This document shows, piece by piece, positions 32,941 through 42,195 of a DNA stretch of 47,279 bases. Source of the stretch: Hungatella sp. UBA5385 (lineage in GTDB: Bacteria > Bacillota > Clostridia > Lachnospirales > Lachnospiraceae); contig DHOR01000024.1 in the NCBI GenBank assembly GCA_002409995.1, positions 5,264 through 52,542 on the forward strand, read 5' to 3'. Positions within the stretch are counted from its first letter, which is position 1, and each line of letters begins with the position of its first letter. A model generated the notes under the pieces. It searched no databases. It worked only from the letters and a program-made list of their open reading frames with translations, and was not told where the DNA came from. The position numbers and the translations under genes were made by a program.

Positions 32941-34016
32941 TGGAAAAACAGAAAAAAGGCGTCCGCCTGGAACATGTTTCCAAAATATATACGGATCCTA
33001 AAACTAATAAGGAATTTTATGCAGTAGAGGACACTTCCCTGGATATTGAACCGGGCAGCTTTGTGACTTTACTGGGTCCCTCTGGCTGTGGGAAAACCAC
33101 CACTCTGCGTATGATTGCAGGCTTTGAAAGCCCTGATGAGGGAGATATCTACTTAGGAGATGAGGCAATTAACAGTCTCACTCCCAACAAGCGCGATACA
33201 GCTATGGTATTCCAGAGCTACGCACTGCTTCCCCACTATAATGTATTTGACAATGTGGCTTATGGTCTTAAGATTCGCAAGCTCTCCAAAGAGGAAATTC
33301 ATAAAAAGGTCATGGACATCTTAAAGCTTGTGGAAATGGAGGGAATGGAATCCCGTATGACCAATCAGCTATCCGGCGGACAGCAGCAGCGTGTTGCTCT
33401 TGCCAGAGCCCTTGTGATTGAACCAAGCGTTCTGCTTTTTGATGAGCCTTTAAGTAACTTAGATGCAAAGCTTCGTGTGACTATGAGAACAGAGATCAGA
33501 AAGATTCAGCAAAAGGTGGGAATTACTGCTATTTACGTAACACATGATCAGTCAGAGGCCATGAGCATTTCTGATAAGATCATCATTATGAGCAAGGGAA
33601 AGGTGGAGCAGATCGGAACTCCAAGAGAGATTTACTATCACCCTTCTTCAAGATTTGTGGCTGATTTCATTGGTGAGGCTAATTTCCTTGATGCAAAGGT
33701 TGAATCAGTCCATGGGGAAAAAGCTGTTATTAATATTATTGGGTCAACTCTTGAGGTTAATAACTTTGCCAATGCCAAGCCTGGTGATACAGCTTCTCTT
33801 GTGATTCGTCCGGAAGGCGCTTCCCTTGCAGAACAGGGAGTTCTTGAAACCACAGTGACTCTCTCCACCTTTATGGGTTCCCACCAGTATTATGAGGCAA
33901 AGGTTGGGGATATGGAGATTCAGATTACAGATTACCACCCTGTAAATAAGCGGATTTATGAAGTTGGGGAAAAAGCATACCTGGATTTTGACCCTAAAGG
34001 TGTTTACATTCTGTAA
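32940..34016 (+). CDS. AfuC/FbpC-like ABC transporter ATPase
   Basis: This is a 358-residue cytoplasmic ATPase with Walker A GPSGCGKTT (about 45-53), Q-loop VFQSYAL, signature LSGGQQQR (about 145), Walker B VLLFDEPLSNLD and switch His in YVTHDQSEAM. A C-terminal TOBE-type domain (about 270-355) follows. It energises the permease at 31231, to whose gene it is coupled by one-base overlap. PotA/FbpC-type ATPases are regulated through the C-terminal domain. Substrate cannot be read from sequence. Confidence 0.92.
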   Translation: MEKQKKGVRLEHVSKIYTDPKTNKEFYAVEDTSLDIEPGSFVTLLGPSGCGKTTTLRMIAGFESPDEGDIYLGDEAINSLTPNKRDTAMVFQSYALLPHYNVFDNVAYGLKIRKLSKEEIHKKVMDILKLVEMEGMESRMTNQLSGGQQQRVALARALVIEPSVLLFDEPLSNLDAKLRVTMRTEIRKIQQKVGITAIYVTHDQSEAMSISDKIIIMSKGKVEQIGTPREIYYHPSSRFVADFIGEANFLDAKVESVHGEKAVINIIGSTLEVNNFANAKPGDTASLVIRPEGASLAEQGVLETTVTLSTFMGSHQYYEAKVGDMEIQITDYHPVNKRIYEVGEKAYLDFDPKGVYIL

Positions 34017-34059
34017 GTCTGTTGATAAAATGTAAAAAAATGGATGGGGACTTGATGAT

Positions 34060-35112
34060 ATGAAAAAAAGATGGAATTGCGGAATCACTGCACTGTTTTT
34101 CACACTCTGCCTGACAGCCTGTTCCGGCAGCCCAGGGGATACTGCCGCCAAAAACAGAAGTCCGGGAGAGCTGGTGATCTACTGTCCTCATCCATTGGAA
34201 TTTATTAACCCTATTGTTTCTGAATTTGAAATGAGAACCGGAATAGAAGTTACTGTCTACAACAGCGGTACTGTAGAGCTTCTGGATATGGTTGAGAATA
34301 AAGAAGAGCCACTCTGTGATGTTTTCTGGGGCGGCTCTCTTTCTACTACAAGCTCCAGAAATCAACTGTTTGAACCTTATATCTCAGAAAATGAACCTAT
34401 GATTCATGAGGAATTCCGCAATACAGAAGGGAATATGACCCGTTTTACCGATCTTCCCAGTGTTCTTATGGTCAATAAGAACCTGACCGGGGACCTGGTA
34501 ATTGAAGGTTATGAGGATTTGCTTCAGCCTGAGCTGAAAGGCAAAATCGCCATGTGCAGCCCCTCCACCTCCTCTTCTGCCAATGAGCATTTAATCAATA
34601 TGCTCTATGCCATGGGGAAAGGCGATCCGGAGAATGGCTGGGCTTATGTAGAGGAATTCTGTCTCCAGTTAAATGGCAGGCTTTTAAGCAGCTCCTCTGA
34701 AGTCTATCATGGTGTGGCTGACGGACGTTTTGCAGTGGGACTAACCTTTGAAGAAGGAGCCTCCCATTTTGTGGATGACGATGGTCCTGTGGAACTTGTA
34801 TATATGAAGGAAGGCGTAATTTCTAAGGCCGATTCTGTCTGCATTATAAAAGGTACGGAGAATTTAAAAAAAGCCAAGGAGTTTGTTAATTTCGTAACAG
34901 GCAAAGATGCTCAGGAAATCATAACAAGCAGCCTTGGAAGGCGTTCTGTGCGGATGGATGTTGAGGAACCTGCTTATTTTCCATCAAAAAGCAGTATTCA
35001 TCTGATTTCAGATGATTTGGATTTGGTAAATGATAAAAAAGAGGAATGGATTCTCAAATTTGATCAGATTTATCGCAGCACTCTCCAGGAACATGGAGGT
35101 GAAGGTTCATGA
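34060..35112 (+). CDS. HptA-like sensory solute-binding lipoprotein
   Basis: This 350-residue lipoprotein has lipobox LTAC (Cys21). The mature domain (ELVIYCPHPLEFINPIVSEF, EMRTGIEVTVYNSGTVE, DVFWGGSLSTTSS) belongs to the same SBP type as 29938 but is clearly diverged. Its last bases overlap the start of the sensor kinase (ATGA at 35109-35112). This SBP-kinase-regulator order is that of HptA-HptS-HptR, where the SBP senses external glucose-6-phosphate and signals to the kinase. I infer a sensory rather than transport role. Confidence 0.72.
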   Translation: MKKRWNCGITALFFTLCLTACSGSPGDTAAKNRSPGELVIYCPHPLEFINPIVSEFEMRTGIEVTVYNSGTVELLDMVENKEEPLCDVFWGGSLSTTSSRNQLFEPYISENEPMIHEEFRNTEGNMTRFTDLPSVLMVNKNLTGDLVIEGYEDLLQPELKGKIAMCSPSTSSSANEHLINMLYAMGKGDPENGWAYVEEFCLQLNGRLLSSSSEVYHGVADGRFAVGLTFEEGASHFVDDDGPVELVYMKEGVISKADSVCIIKGTENLKKAKEFVNFVTGKDAQEIITSSLGRRSVRMDVEEPAYFPSKSSIHLISDDLDLVNDKKEEWILKFDQIYRSTLQEHGGEGS

Positions 35113-36821
35113 AAAAAGAAAAATACTTCCTTGATGAACTGAGAAAGCTTTTTATCGGATATGCCATTATCCCGGTTGTTGTCTTCACCATTGCCTGCGG
35201 TCTTGTTTTTATGGCTGTTATGGTATACGGCAAATACAGCATGAACAAAAAAAGCAACCAGTATGTTGCCTCGGAAATAGATTATATTCTTACAGAATAT
35301 ATAGAAGAGCTGGATTATTTAAGCGAAGATCCATCTCTTTTTTCCAATGACTATAATTCAGAGTGGAGGACTTCCCTATATGAAAGCATCTATGGAGTGT
35401 CCAATAACCTGGGCTGTAAAATACATTTTTACATACTGGATACCAATCGAAACTGTCTCTTAAGCAGCTCTGATGAGATACCTTCTTATCTTAATATTCC
35501 TTCCCACACAGACTGGGGAATCTATCATTCCATGAACAGTGAACCAGGTGAGACCAAAGTTCAGCTGATGAATTCCTGGAAAAGCTCTGAGCGCGCTCTG
35601 GCAATGGGAAAAGCAGTTGTTAAGGATGACAGCATCATCGGCTATCTCATATTTTCCCTTGACAGCGATCAGCTTCGTTTTCTATTAGAAAAAGCGGATA
35701 CTCAAACTATTATCGCTGATCGGTTCGGCTGGATTTTATTAAGCAATAATGCTATATTTATGAATGAAAGCAATCAAGTGAAAGAGGAACTGAAGAATTC
35801 CGGCAAATACATCTCTTATTTAAATAATATGTATCTTGTATCCAACCAAACTACCTATCATAATGCTTTAAACATTTATACAATTTCCGATATTCAAAAC
35901 ATTGTGGTCTCCATTGCTGTCAGCAGTGCTCTGGTGATCACTACCTTAATCGGAATGACAGCCTGGGTATTAATCAGCTCCCGAAAAGCAACGGAAAAGA
36001 AAACCAGTGATTTTTATAAGATTCTGGATGTGATGGAACGTGCCCAGCAGGGTGAGTTTAACAATATTGTCATTGAAAGCGACAATGAGTTCCGGATCAT
36101 TGCAGATACCTACAATCAGACCATTAACAGTTTGCGAAAACAGATGGAAAATAATCAGAAAATGGCAGAGCTTGTGGCAGCATCTCAGAATAAGCAGCTG
36201 CAATCCCAGTTCAACCCTCATTTTCTGTTTAATACACTGGAAAATATCCGGTATATGTGTAAAATTGAGCCTTCCATTGCAGAACGGATGATGTACTCTC
36301 TCTCCAACCTGCTGCGCTACAGTCTGGCAGGCAATCAGACAGAGGTCTCTCTCAAAGAGGATTTGGCTCATCTGGAAAACTATATTAACATCCTGAAATA
36401 CCGTTATAACCGAAGATTTTCCTGTGAAATAGATATAGCACCGGAAGTTATGGAATGTAAAATTCCAAAACTGGTTCTCCAGCCTATGATTGAAAATTCC
36501 GTGAAATACGGATTTGGCAATCAGGACACTCTTCATGTAGAGTTAAAGGCATATATCCATGAGGATAAGCTGATTATGATCTGCAGAGATGACGGAGTGG
36601 GGATGACTCCCAGTCTTCTCAGTGAATTAACCGCTCTCCTGGAACAGGAGGAAAACACAAGCCGCCATTCCGGCATTTATAATATTCACCGAAGAATCCA
36701 GCTTCTCTACGGACGCCCTTATGGAGTGGAGATCCGCAGTATGGAAGGTCACGGAACCACTCTGGTTGTGACCCTTCCCCCACATAGGAGGGATCAAAAT
36801 GTTACGGATATTAATAGTTGA
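35109..36821 (+). CDS. HptS/YesM-like sensor histidine kinase
   Basis: This 570-residue membrane kinase has its first membrane segment at about 15-40 (GYAIIPVVVFTIACGLVFMA), an extracellular domain to about 255 and a second segment at about 258-285. The His_kinase domain has its acceptor His in SQFNPHFLFNTLENIR (about 369), and the ATPase domain carries LQPMIENSVKYGFG and RDDGVGMT. It overlaps the SBP gene by 4 bases and the regulator by 23 bases, indicating tightly coupled synthesis of a three-component sensor. Confidence 0.9.
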   Translation: MKKEKYFLDELRKLFIGYAIIPVVVFTIACGLVFMAVMVYGKYSMNKKSNQYVASEIDYILTEYIEELDYLSEDPSLFSNDYNSEWRTSLYESIYGVSNNLGCKIHFYILDTNRNCLLSSSDEIPSYLNIPSHTDWGIYHSMNSEPGETKVQLMNSWKSSERALAMGKAVVKDDSIIGYLIFSLDSDQLRFLLEKADTQTIIADRFGWILLSNNAIFMNESNQVKEELKNSGKYISYLNNMYLVSNQTTYHNALNIYTISDIQNIVVSIAVSSALVITTLIGMTAWVLISSRKATEKKTSDFYKILDVMERAQQGEFNNIVIESDNEFRIIADTYNQTINSLRKQMENNQKMAELVAASQNKQLQSQFNPHFLFNTLENIRYMCKIEPSIAERMMYSLSNLLRYSLAGNQTEVSLKEDLAHLENYINILKYRYNRRFSCEIDIAPEVMECKIPKLVLQPMIENSVKYGFGNQDTLHVELKAYIHEDKLIMICRDDGVGMTPSLLSELTALLEQEENTSRHSGIYNIHRRIQLLYGRPYGVEIRSMEGHGTTLVVTLPPHRRDQNVTDINS

Positions 36822-37596
36822 AGATGAAGATATTATTAGAAAAGGTCTGGTGTACACCACAGACTGGCTCAGTATGGACTGTGTTGTCATTGCAGAAGCA
36901 GCCAATGGAAAAGAAGGATATGAAAAGATTCTGGAGCTGAAGCCTGATGTGGTCATAGCCGATATCTGCATGCCATTTATGGACGGAATCGACATGATTA
37001 AAAAAGCCTCAGAAACAGTGAAATTCAAAAGCATTCTTCTTACCAGCTATGCAGATTTTGAATATGCCAAACGTGCCATTGATGCCAGAGTTTCTGAATA
37101 TCTTCTAAAACCAATTGATGAGGAACAGCTGGCCTCTATTTTGAAACGTCTGGAATCAGAGATAGCAAGCAGCCGTCAGGTGGACCTTGTGATGGATTTG
37201 GTTATGGAGCAGGGAGAGGTTGACGGCGAAACAATCAATCTGGAATATTACATGAAGCTGGATCTCTCTGAAAACCAGTACATTTCCAGAGCAATTGAAG
37301 AAATCCGCCTCCATTATGCAGACAAGATCAGCATTGAATCCATTTCCGATGATTTAGGTGTCAGCGCCAGCTATTTAAGCCGCAAATTCAAAGAAGTTAC
37401 AGGTCAGACCTTTTTAGACTTCCTGAATAAATACCGGGTACAGCAGGCAATTGTTCTGTTAAATACCAGACAATACCGGATCAGCGAAATCTCTGATGCT
37501 ACTGGATTTACGGACTATAAGCATTTTTGCTCTGTGTTTAAAAAGTATACCTCTAAGTCGCCTACCAAATTTGTTAAAGAAGTTGGAATTATTTGA
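36799..37596 (+). CDS. HptR-like AraC-type response regulator
   Basis: This 265-residue regulator has a receiver at residues 3-120 (ILIVEDEDIIRKG, acceptor Asp in DVVIADICMPFMDGID at about 55, LLKPIDEEQ) and an AraC-type double HTH at about 160-262 (ISDDLGVSASYLSRKFKEVT, EISDATGFTDYKHFCSVFKK). A GGAGGG ribosome site within the kinase gene supports ATG 36799. It ends the SBP-kinase-regulator set and probably controls the AfuABC-like transporter genes upstream. Confidence 0.9.
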   Translation: MLRILIVEDEDIIRKGLVYTTDWLSMDCVVIAEAANGKEGYEKILELKPDVVIADICMPFMDGIDMIKKASETVKFKSILLTSYADFEYAKRAIDARVSEYLLKPIDEEQLASILKRLESEIASSRQVDLVMDLVMEQGEVDGETINLEYYMKLDLSENQYISRAIEEIRLHYADKISIESISDDLGVSASYLSRKFKEVTGQTFLDFLNKYRVQQAIVLLNTRQYRISEISDATGFTDYKHFCSVFKKYTSKSPTKFVKEVGII

Positions 37597-37607
37597 ATTG
37601 TTCCAAC

Positions 37608-37661
37608 TTTTAAAATTGGGGTTCGACCCTTTGATACAAAGGGTCGAACCCCAGTTTTAAA
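37608..37661. repeat. 27-bp inverted repeat, copy 2
   Basis: This is the same hairpin as 29773-29829 with one change in the right arm (A to G, still G-U pairable) and a shifted A/T end. It follows the regulator gene stop by 11 bases and would terminate plus-strand transcription. Together with copy 1 it brackets the AfuABC/HptASR-like block. Confidence 0.85.
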
Positions 37662-37756
37662 TAATCGTAAACTATGTCAGAAAACCGTAAGTTCTCCCTA
37701 TGTTCCGTTTATGCTAATATATAGATAGGACATGGCAAACGGAGGTTTTTGTTTTT

Positions 37757-38557
37757 ATGAAGAAATATACCATTGGCGAAGTATCGAAACGCCTGGGATT
37801 AAGTCGGGATACTCTTCGCTTTTACGAAAAAAAAGGAATCATCACTCCGGAAAAAAAGGAGAATGGTTACCGACAATATACTTATGAAGATACCAGAAAG
37901 CTTCTTGATATTATGTTTTTTAGGAGGCTTAATTTTAGCATTGATGACATTGACAGAATTCTGCATCGGAGTTCATATCACTCCTACTGTTCCATGATTC
38001 AGGAAAAAATTGAAGAAGAACAGCGGATCATCGCTCATCACCGCCGCACTCTCATTCATTTACAACATGTGGAGCAGCTTTATAAAAATATAGAGCTTTA
38101 TTTAAATAAATATGACATCAGACCTTTGAGACGATATTACAAAATGGATGAAAGCAATCTCATTGACAAACTGGAGGTCTTTGATCTATGCTATATCTAT
38201 CAGGAATATTTGATAGGAAATAATACTCTGGAACAAATCGATGAGTATCTTCTTTTCTCTTCAGAGACTGCTTCTATTATGAATATTGAAGAGGAATTAA
38301 AGGAGCATCTGTTCATTCAGCAGAATCGATGTTTTTACACAGTAATCGCTTCTTCCAGCCATATTGCTACTGATCAGGAGGTTCTTAATGTTGCCAACTG
38401 GGCTGTTTCAGAAGGATATGAACTGCTGGGAACTGCTTACAGCGGCTTTCTGTTAAACTGTGCTGTGGACGATATACATAATACCCGACAATATGATGAT
38501 GATAAAACTACACCGGTTTATTATATTGAGCTCTATCTTCCTATCAAAGAAGCTTAG
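37757..38557 (+). CDS. MerR-family transcriptional regulator
   Basis: This 266-residue regulator has an N-terminal MerR HTH at residues 2-70 (KKYTIGEVSKRLGLSRDTLR, FYEKKGIITPEKKENGYRQY) and a dimerising coiled coil at about 80-120. A C-terminal domain (about 150-266) is of the effector-binding kind, ending VYYIELYLPIKEA. The start at ATG 37757 follows CGGAGG. It precedes mscL and a MATE exporter on the same strand and may regulate them in response to a small hydrophobic compound; that link is inference. Confidence 0.85.
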   Translation: MKKYTIGEVSKRLGLSRDTLRFYEKKGIITPEKKENGYRQYTYEDTRKLLDIMFFRRLNFSIDDIDRILHRSSYHSYCSMIQEKIEEEQRIIAHHRRTLIHLQHVEQLYKNIELYLNKYDIRPLRRYYKMDESNLIDKLEVFDLCYIYQEYLIGNNTLEQIDEYLLFSSETASIMNIEEELKEHLFIQQNRCFYTVIASSSHIATDQEVLNVANWAVSEGYELLGTAYSGFLLNCAVDDIHNTRQYDDDKTTPVYYIELYLPIKEA

Positions 38558-38590
38558 ATTTCAAAGCAAACTATACCAGGAGGAGCATTT

Positions 38591-39034
38591 ATGAGTAACA
38601 TTAACAGTGTCATGAAGGAATTTAAAGAGTTTATTCTCAAGGGCAATATTATTGATATGGCAGTTGGTGTGATTATCGGTGGGGCTTTCAGCAAGATTGT
38701 GACTTCACTGGTCAATGATATTTTAATGCCGGTACTTGGAGCATTTACCGGTGGGGTTAATTTTAACACTTTAAAATATGTGATCAACCCTGAGGTCTGG
38801 GAAAATGGGGTAAAGATCAAAGAAGAAGCCGCCATTTACTACGGAAGCTTTCTTCAAAATATCCTTGATTTTCTCATTATTGGTATCTGCATGTTTTTTA
38901 TGATAAAGGCTGTGGCAATGCTGAGTTCTAAGCTTCGCCGCAAGGAAGAAGCTGATCAGGAAGCTCCTGCACCTACGGGGCCTTCCACTGAAGAGCTGCT
39001 ATCAGAAATCAGAGATTTATTAAAAGAAAAATAG
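38591..39034 (+). CDS. mscL: Large-conductance mechanosensitive channel MscL
   Basis: This 147-residue membrane channel opens on osmotic downshock. The first membrane helix with its conserved motif is FKEFILKGNIIDMAVGVIIG followed by GAFSKIVTSLVNDI; the second is FLQNILDFLIIGICMFFMIK. A charged cytoplasmic tail ends ELLSEIRDLLKEK. Length and topology are normal for the family. It starts at ATG 38591 behind AGGAGGAG and lies 33 bases after the MerR gene. Confidence 0.95.
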   Translation: MSNINSVMKEFKEFILKGNIIDMAVGVIIGGAFSKIVTSLVNDILMPVLGAFTGGVNFNTLKYVINPEVWENGVKIKEEAAIYYGSFLQNILDFLIIGICMFFMIKAVAMLSSKLRRKEEADQEAPAPTGPSTEELLSEIRDLLKEK

Positions 39035-39052
39035 AATTATAGAGAGGGAAAT

Positions 39053-40387
39053 ATGAACGAAAAATTAACAGAGGGGAAAATCAGCACTGTGCTCCTTCGA
39101 TTTTCAAGCTCTATGATTTTGGGAAATTTATTGCAGCAGGTTTACAATGTTGCGGACACACTGATTGTAGGACGTTATATTGGCAAAGAAGCCCTTGCTT
39201 CTGTAGGCGCTTCTTATACACTGATGATATTTTTAACTTCTATATTAATAGGGCTTTGTATGGGCAGCGGAATCTTATTTTCAATGCTGTATGGAAAAAA
39301 GGAAATTGCACAGCTGAAAAACAGTATTTTTGTATCTTTTGTTTTTATCAGCATCATCACTCTGCTGATTATAGGAATTGCCTTTGGCTTTATCCACCCT
39401 ATTATGAGACTTTTAAATATTCCAGATAATTTGTATGAAATGACTTATGAATATTTATATGTTATTTTCTTTGGAATCGGATTTACATTTTTATATAATT
39501 ATTTTGCAGCATTTCTCCGTGGTCTGGGGAATTCATTTATTCCACTGGTTTTTTTAGGAATTGCTGCTCTGCTGAATATAGTTCTGGATTTGATTTTTGT
39601 TGTGCCTTTTCAGTGGGGAGTAATGGGTGCTGCTCTGGCAACCGTAATTGCACAGGCAGTCTCTGCTGTTTTGCTGATTCTCTACTGTGTCAGGAAAGTG
39701 CCGCTTATGAGAATCGGTAAAAAGGACATGCATTTTAAAGGAAGAATGCTTTCCCAAATTGCACAGTATTCCCTGCTCACCTGCATTCAGCAGTCCATCA
39801 TGAACTTTGGTATCTTAATGGTTCAGGGACTGATTAACAGCTTTGGGGTGATTGCAATGGCTGCTTATGCTGCAGCAGTGAAAATTGATTCTTTTGCTTA
39901 TATGCCTGTCCAGGACTTTGGAAACGCATTTTCCACCTTTATTGCACAGAACTATGGAGCCGGTAAAAAAGATCGGATTCAAAAGGGAATTTCCACTGCA
40001 GTCAAAATCTCTGTGCTATTTTGTATGATAAGTTCACTGGTGGTAGTTCTTTTTGCAAAACCGCTTATGACGATTTTTATTGATCCTATTGAAACTGAAA
40101 TCATTGTTGAAGGTGTGAAATATCTGCGAATTGAGGGAATCTGTTACATAGGAATTGGATTGCTTTTCCTGCTCTACGGACTATACCGGGGTATTGGAAA
40201 ACCGGGAATCTCTGTGGTGCTTACCATTATCTCCCTTGGAACCAGAGTAGCACTTGCCTACCTTCTTTCTCCTATACCTTCCCTTGGTCTTGTGGGAATC
40301 TGGATTGCTATACCTATTGGATGGGTATTGGCGGATATTACAGGAATACTATACTATTTCCTGAGGTTGAAAAAACAGCTTAAATAA
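39053..40387 (+). CDS. MATE-family multidrug/cation antiporter
   Basis: This 444-residue membrane protein has 12 predicted segments in two homologous halves (ILGNLLQQVYNVADTLIVGR at about 21 and NFGILMVQGLINSFGVIAMA at about 252). The VYNVADTLIVGRYIG and FLRGLGNS motifs are typical of the DinF/NorM-like MATE group. It exports organic cations with Na+ or H+. GAGAGGG precedes ATG 39053. It is 18 bases after mscL, so probably in one transcript with it and the MerR gene. Confidence 0.92.
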   Translation: MNEKLTEGKISTVLLRFSSSMILGNLLQQVYNVADTLIVGRYIGKEALASVGASYTLMIFLTSILIGLCMGSGILFSMLYGKKEIAQLKNSIFVSFVFISIITLLIIGIAFGFIHPIMRLLNIPDNLYEMTYEYLYVIFFGIGFTFLYNYFAAFLRGLGNSFIPLVFLGIAALLNIVLDLIFVVPFQWGVMGAALATVIAQAVSAVLLILYCVRKVPLMRIGKKDMHFKGRMLSQIAQYSLLTCIQQSIMNFGILMVQGLINSFGVIAMAAYAAAVKIDSFAYMPVQDFGNAFSTFIAQNYGAGKKDRIQKGISTAVKISVLFCMISSLVVVLFAKPLMTIFIDPIETEIIVEGVKYLRIEGICYIGIGLLFLLYGLYRGIGKPGISVVLTIISLGTRVALAYLLSPIPSLGLVGIWIAIPIGWVLADITGILYYFLRLKKQLK

Positions 40388-40395
40388 CAAATTAT

Positions 40396-40434
40396 AGGGT
40401 CTGTTGTAGTTGAGACATCATTACAACAGACCCT
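40396..40434. terminator. Bidirectional terminator
   Basis: A perfect 13-bp stem AGGGTCTGTTGTA / TACAACAGACCCT has a 13-nt loop and T-rich sides. It separates the MATE gene (plus) from the GH13 gene (minus). Confidence 0.82.
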
Positions 40435-40450
40435 TTGATTTATCTTTGAT

Positions 40451-42166
40451 TTATGAAACCATATTCATCTCAGCCACCAATACACCGCAGCTATCTAAAG
40501 TCAGCTGATCTCCGGCGGAATTCACAGAAGCTAAAACTTTCTCTCCAATCTTTTCATTGTTTGTCAATAGAACCTGTTTAACAGTCAATTCCAGATTCAG
40601 TTTTCTCTCCTTCTCTCCAAAATTAGCAGCAATCAGAATACATTTTCCATCTTCCTCTTTGCGGTAATAAGCAAAAATCCCTTCTTCCTGCTGGAAAACA
40701 GGTATAAACTCTCCATATGTAAATATCTCCTGATACATCTCAGATTTTCTTAAGGCAATAAGATCTTTGTAAAAATGAAAAACAGAGTCCTCATCCTGCT
40801 GCTGAGCTTCCACATTGATTTCTTTATAATTAGGATTAACCTTCAGCCAGGGAGTACCTTGTGAAAATCCTCCATGGTTTGAATCATTCCACTGCATAGG
40901 AGTTCTGGCATTATCTCTGCTGTAATTAAAACATACCTTCAGCGACTCTTCTTCCGTATAACCTGCTTCCAGGGCGATTTCATATTGATCCTTGGTGTTA
41001 ATATCATCATACTCCTCAATACTGTCCATAGGGCAATTTCTCATACCAATCTCCTGCCCCTGATAGAGAAATGGAAGACCACGCAAGAGTACGCTTACTG
41101 TACCCAGCATTTTAATACCGGAGGGACAGACAGCATGCTCTGGCAGATAAGTGGAGGCCCCTCTGGGTTCATCATGATTTTCAATAATATTTGCCAGAAA
41201 TCCTGCCTTCTGAACACTTAGCTGAGATTCGATCACTGTTTGTTTCCACAAGTTAAAATCCATAGGTTTTGCATCATACCAGCCATGTTCTCCTTTTGTA
41301 AGAAGGTGGGCAGAAAAATCAAACATGGTGGAAAAATGGCCTTTGTCACCTATAAATTCCCGCAATTCATCTTCCTTCATATTGAAAACCTCAGCAACCG
41401 TAAATGCATCATATGGATCAAAGGCTTTATCTTTCAGTTCCTCTAAAAGCTCTCCAATCCCTTCCACCTCGTCTACCATACGGGTACAGGATGCCAGCCC
41501 ATCTGGGCCATCCGGCTCAAAATCAGGGAAGTTTAAGTCCTTTTTAATATTGATTATGGCATCAACCCGAAATCCTGCCACACCTTTTTCCAGCCACCAG
41601 CGAATCATAGTAAACAGCTCTTCCTTCATCTTCTGGTTATTCCAGTTTAAATCAGGCTGTTCCTTTGCAAACATATGAAGATAGTAAAGATCAGTACCTT
41701 CCACAGGTTCCCAGGTGCTGCCTCCAAAATAAGAGCGGTAATTGCTGGGCGGCTCACCATTTTTCCCTTTTACAAAGTAAAAATAGTCCCCATATTCTCC
41801 TTCCGGATCTTCTAATGCTTTCTGAAACCATTGATGCTTATCTGAACAATGATTGATAACCAGGTCCATAACAATGGAAATGTCCCGTTTCTTCGCTTCA
41901 GCCAGAAGCTCATCAAAATCCTCCATAGTTCCAAACTCCGGAGCAATCCTGTAATAATCAGAAATATCATACCCCTGATCCACAAAAGGCGACTGGTAGA
42001 TAGGGGATATCCAGACTATATCAATTCCCAAATCCTTTAAATAATCCAGTTTTTCAATAATTCCCCTGATGTCCCCTATTCCATCCCCATTGGTATCATG
42101 AAAGCTTTTGGGGTAAATCTGATAGGCAACCTTATTATGCCACCATTTTTTCTCCATCTGTAACAT
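40451..42166 (-). CDS. GH13 alpha-glucosidase (oligo-1,6-glucosidase type)
   Basis: This 571-residue cytoplasmic enzyme hydrolyses alpha-glucosidic bonds of short oligosaccharides. It has a TIM barrel with WWHNKVAYQIYPKSFHDTNG at the N-terminus and MDLVINHCSD (region I). The catalytic nucleophile is in AGFRVDAIINI (Asp about 202), the acid/base Glu in FTVAEVFN (about 259), and the transition-state Asp in IENHDEPRG (about 331). A C-terminal beta domain follows. The region II sequence GFRVDAI fits oligo-1,6-glucosidase and related GH13_31 enzymes; trehalose-6-phosphate hydrolase is less likely. AGGAGGG precedes ATG 42164-42166. It is divergent from an AraC regulator. Confidence 0.9.
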   Translation of the reverse strand: MLQMEKKWWHNKVAYQIYPKSFHDTNGDGIGDIRGIIEKLDYLKDLGIDIVWISPIYQSPFVDQGYDISDYYRIAPEFGTMEDFDELLAEAKKRDISIVMDLVINHCSDKHQWFQKALEDPEGEYGDYFYFVKGKNGEPPSNYRSYFGGSTWEPVEGTDLYYLHMFAKEQPDLNWNNQKMKEELFTMIRWWLEKGVAGFRVDAIINIKKDLNFPDFEPDGPDGLASCTRMVDEVEGIGELLEELKDKAFDPYDAFTVAEVFNMKEDELREFIGDKGHFSTMFDFSAHLLTKGEHGWYDAKPMDFNLWKQTVIESQLSVQKAGFLANIIENHDEPRGASTYLPEHAVCPSGIKMLGTVSVLLRGLPFLYQGQEIGMRNCPMDSIEEYDDINTKDQYEIALEAGYTEEESLKVCFNYSRDNARTPMQWNDSNHGGFSQGTPWLKVNPNYKEINVEAQQQDEDSVFHFYKDLIALRKSEMYQEIFTYGEFIPVFQQEEGIFAYYRKEEDGKCILIAANFGEKERKLNLELTVKQVLLTNNEKIGEKVLASVNSAGDQLTLDSCGVLVAEMNMVS

Positions 42167-42195
42167 TTGTAACCCTCCTGTTTTAATTTTGTTCT

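Noticed and set aside
29938..34016. AfuABC-like transporter called as a ferric iron importer
   Set aside because: The family also includes phosphonate and hexose-phosphate importers. The attached HptASR-like sensor and the epimerase neighbour point to sugars, and no Fur-box-like sequence was seen.
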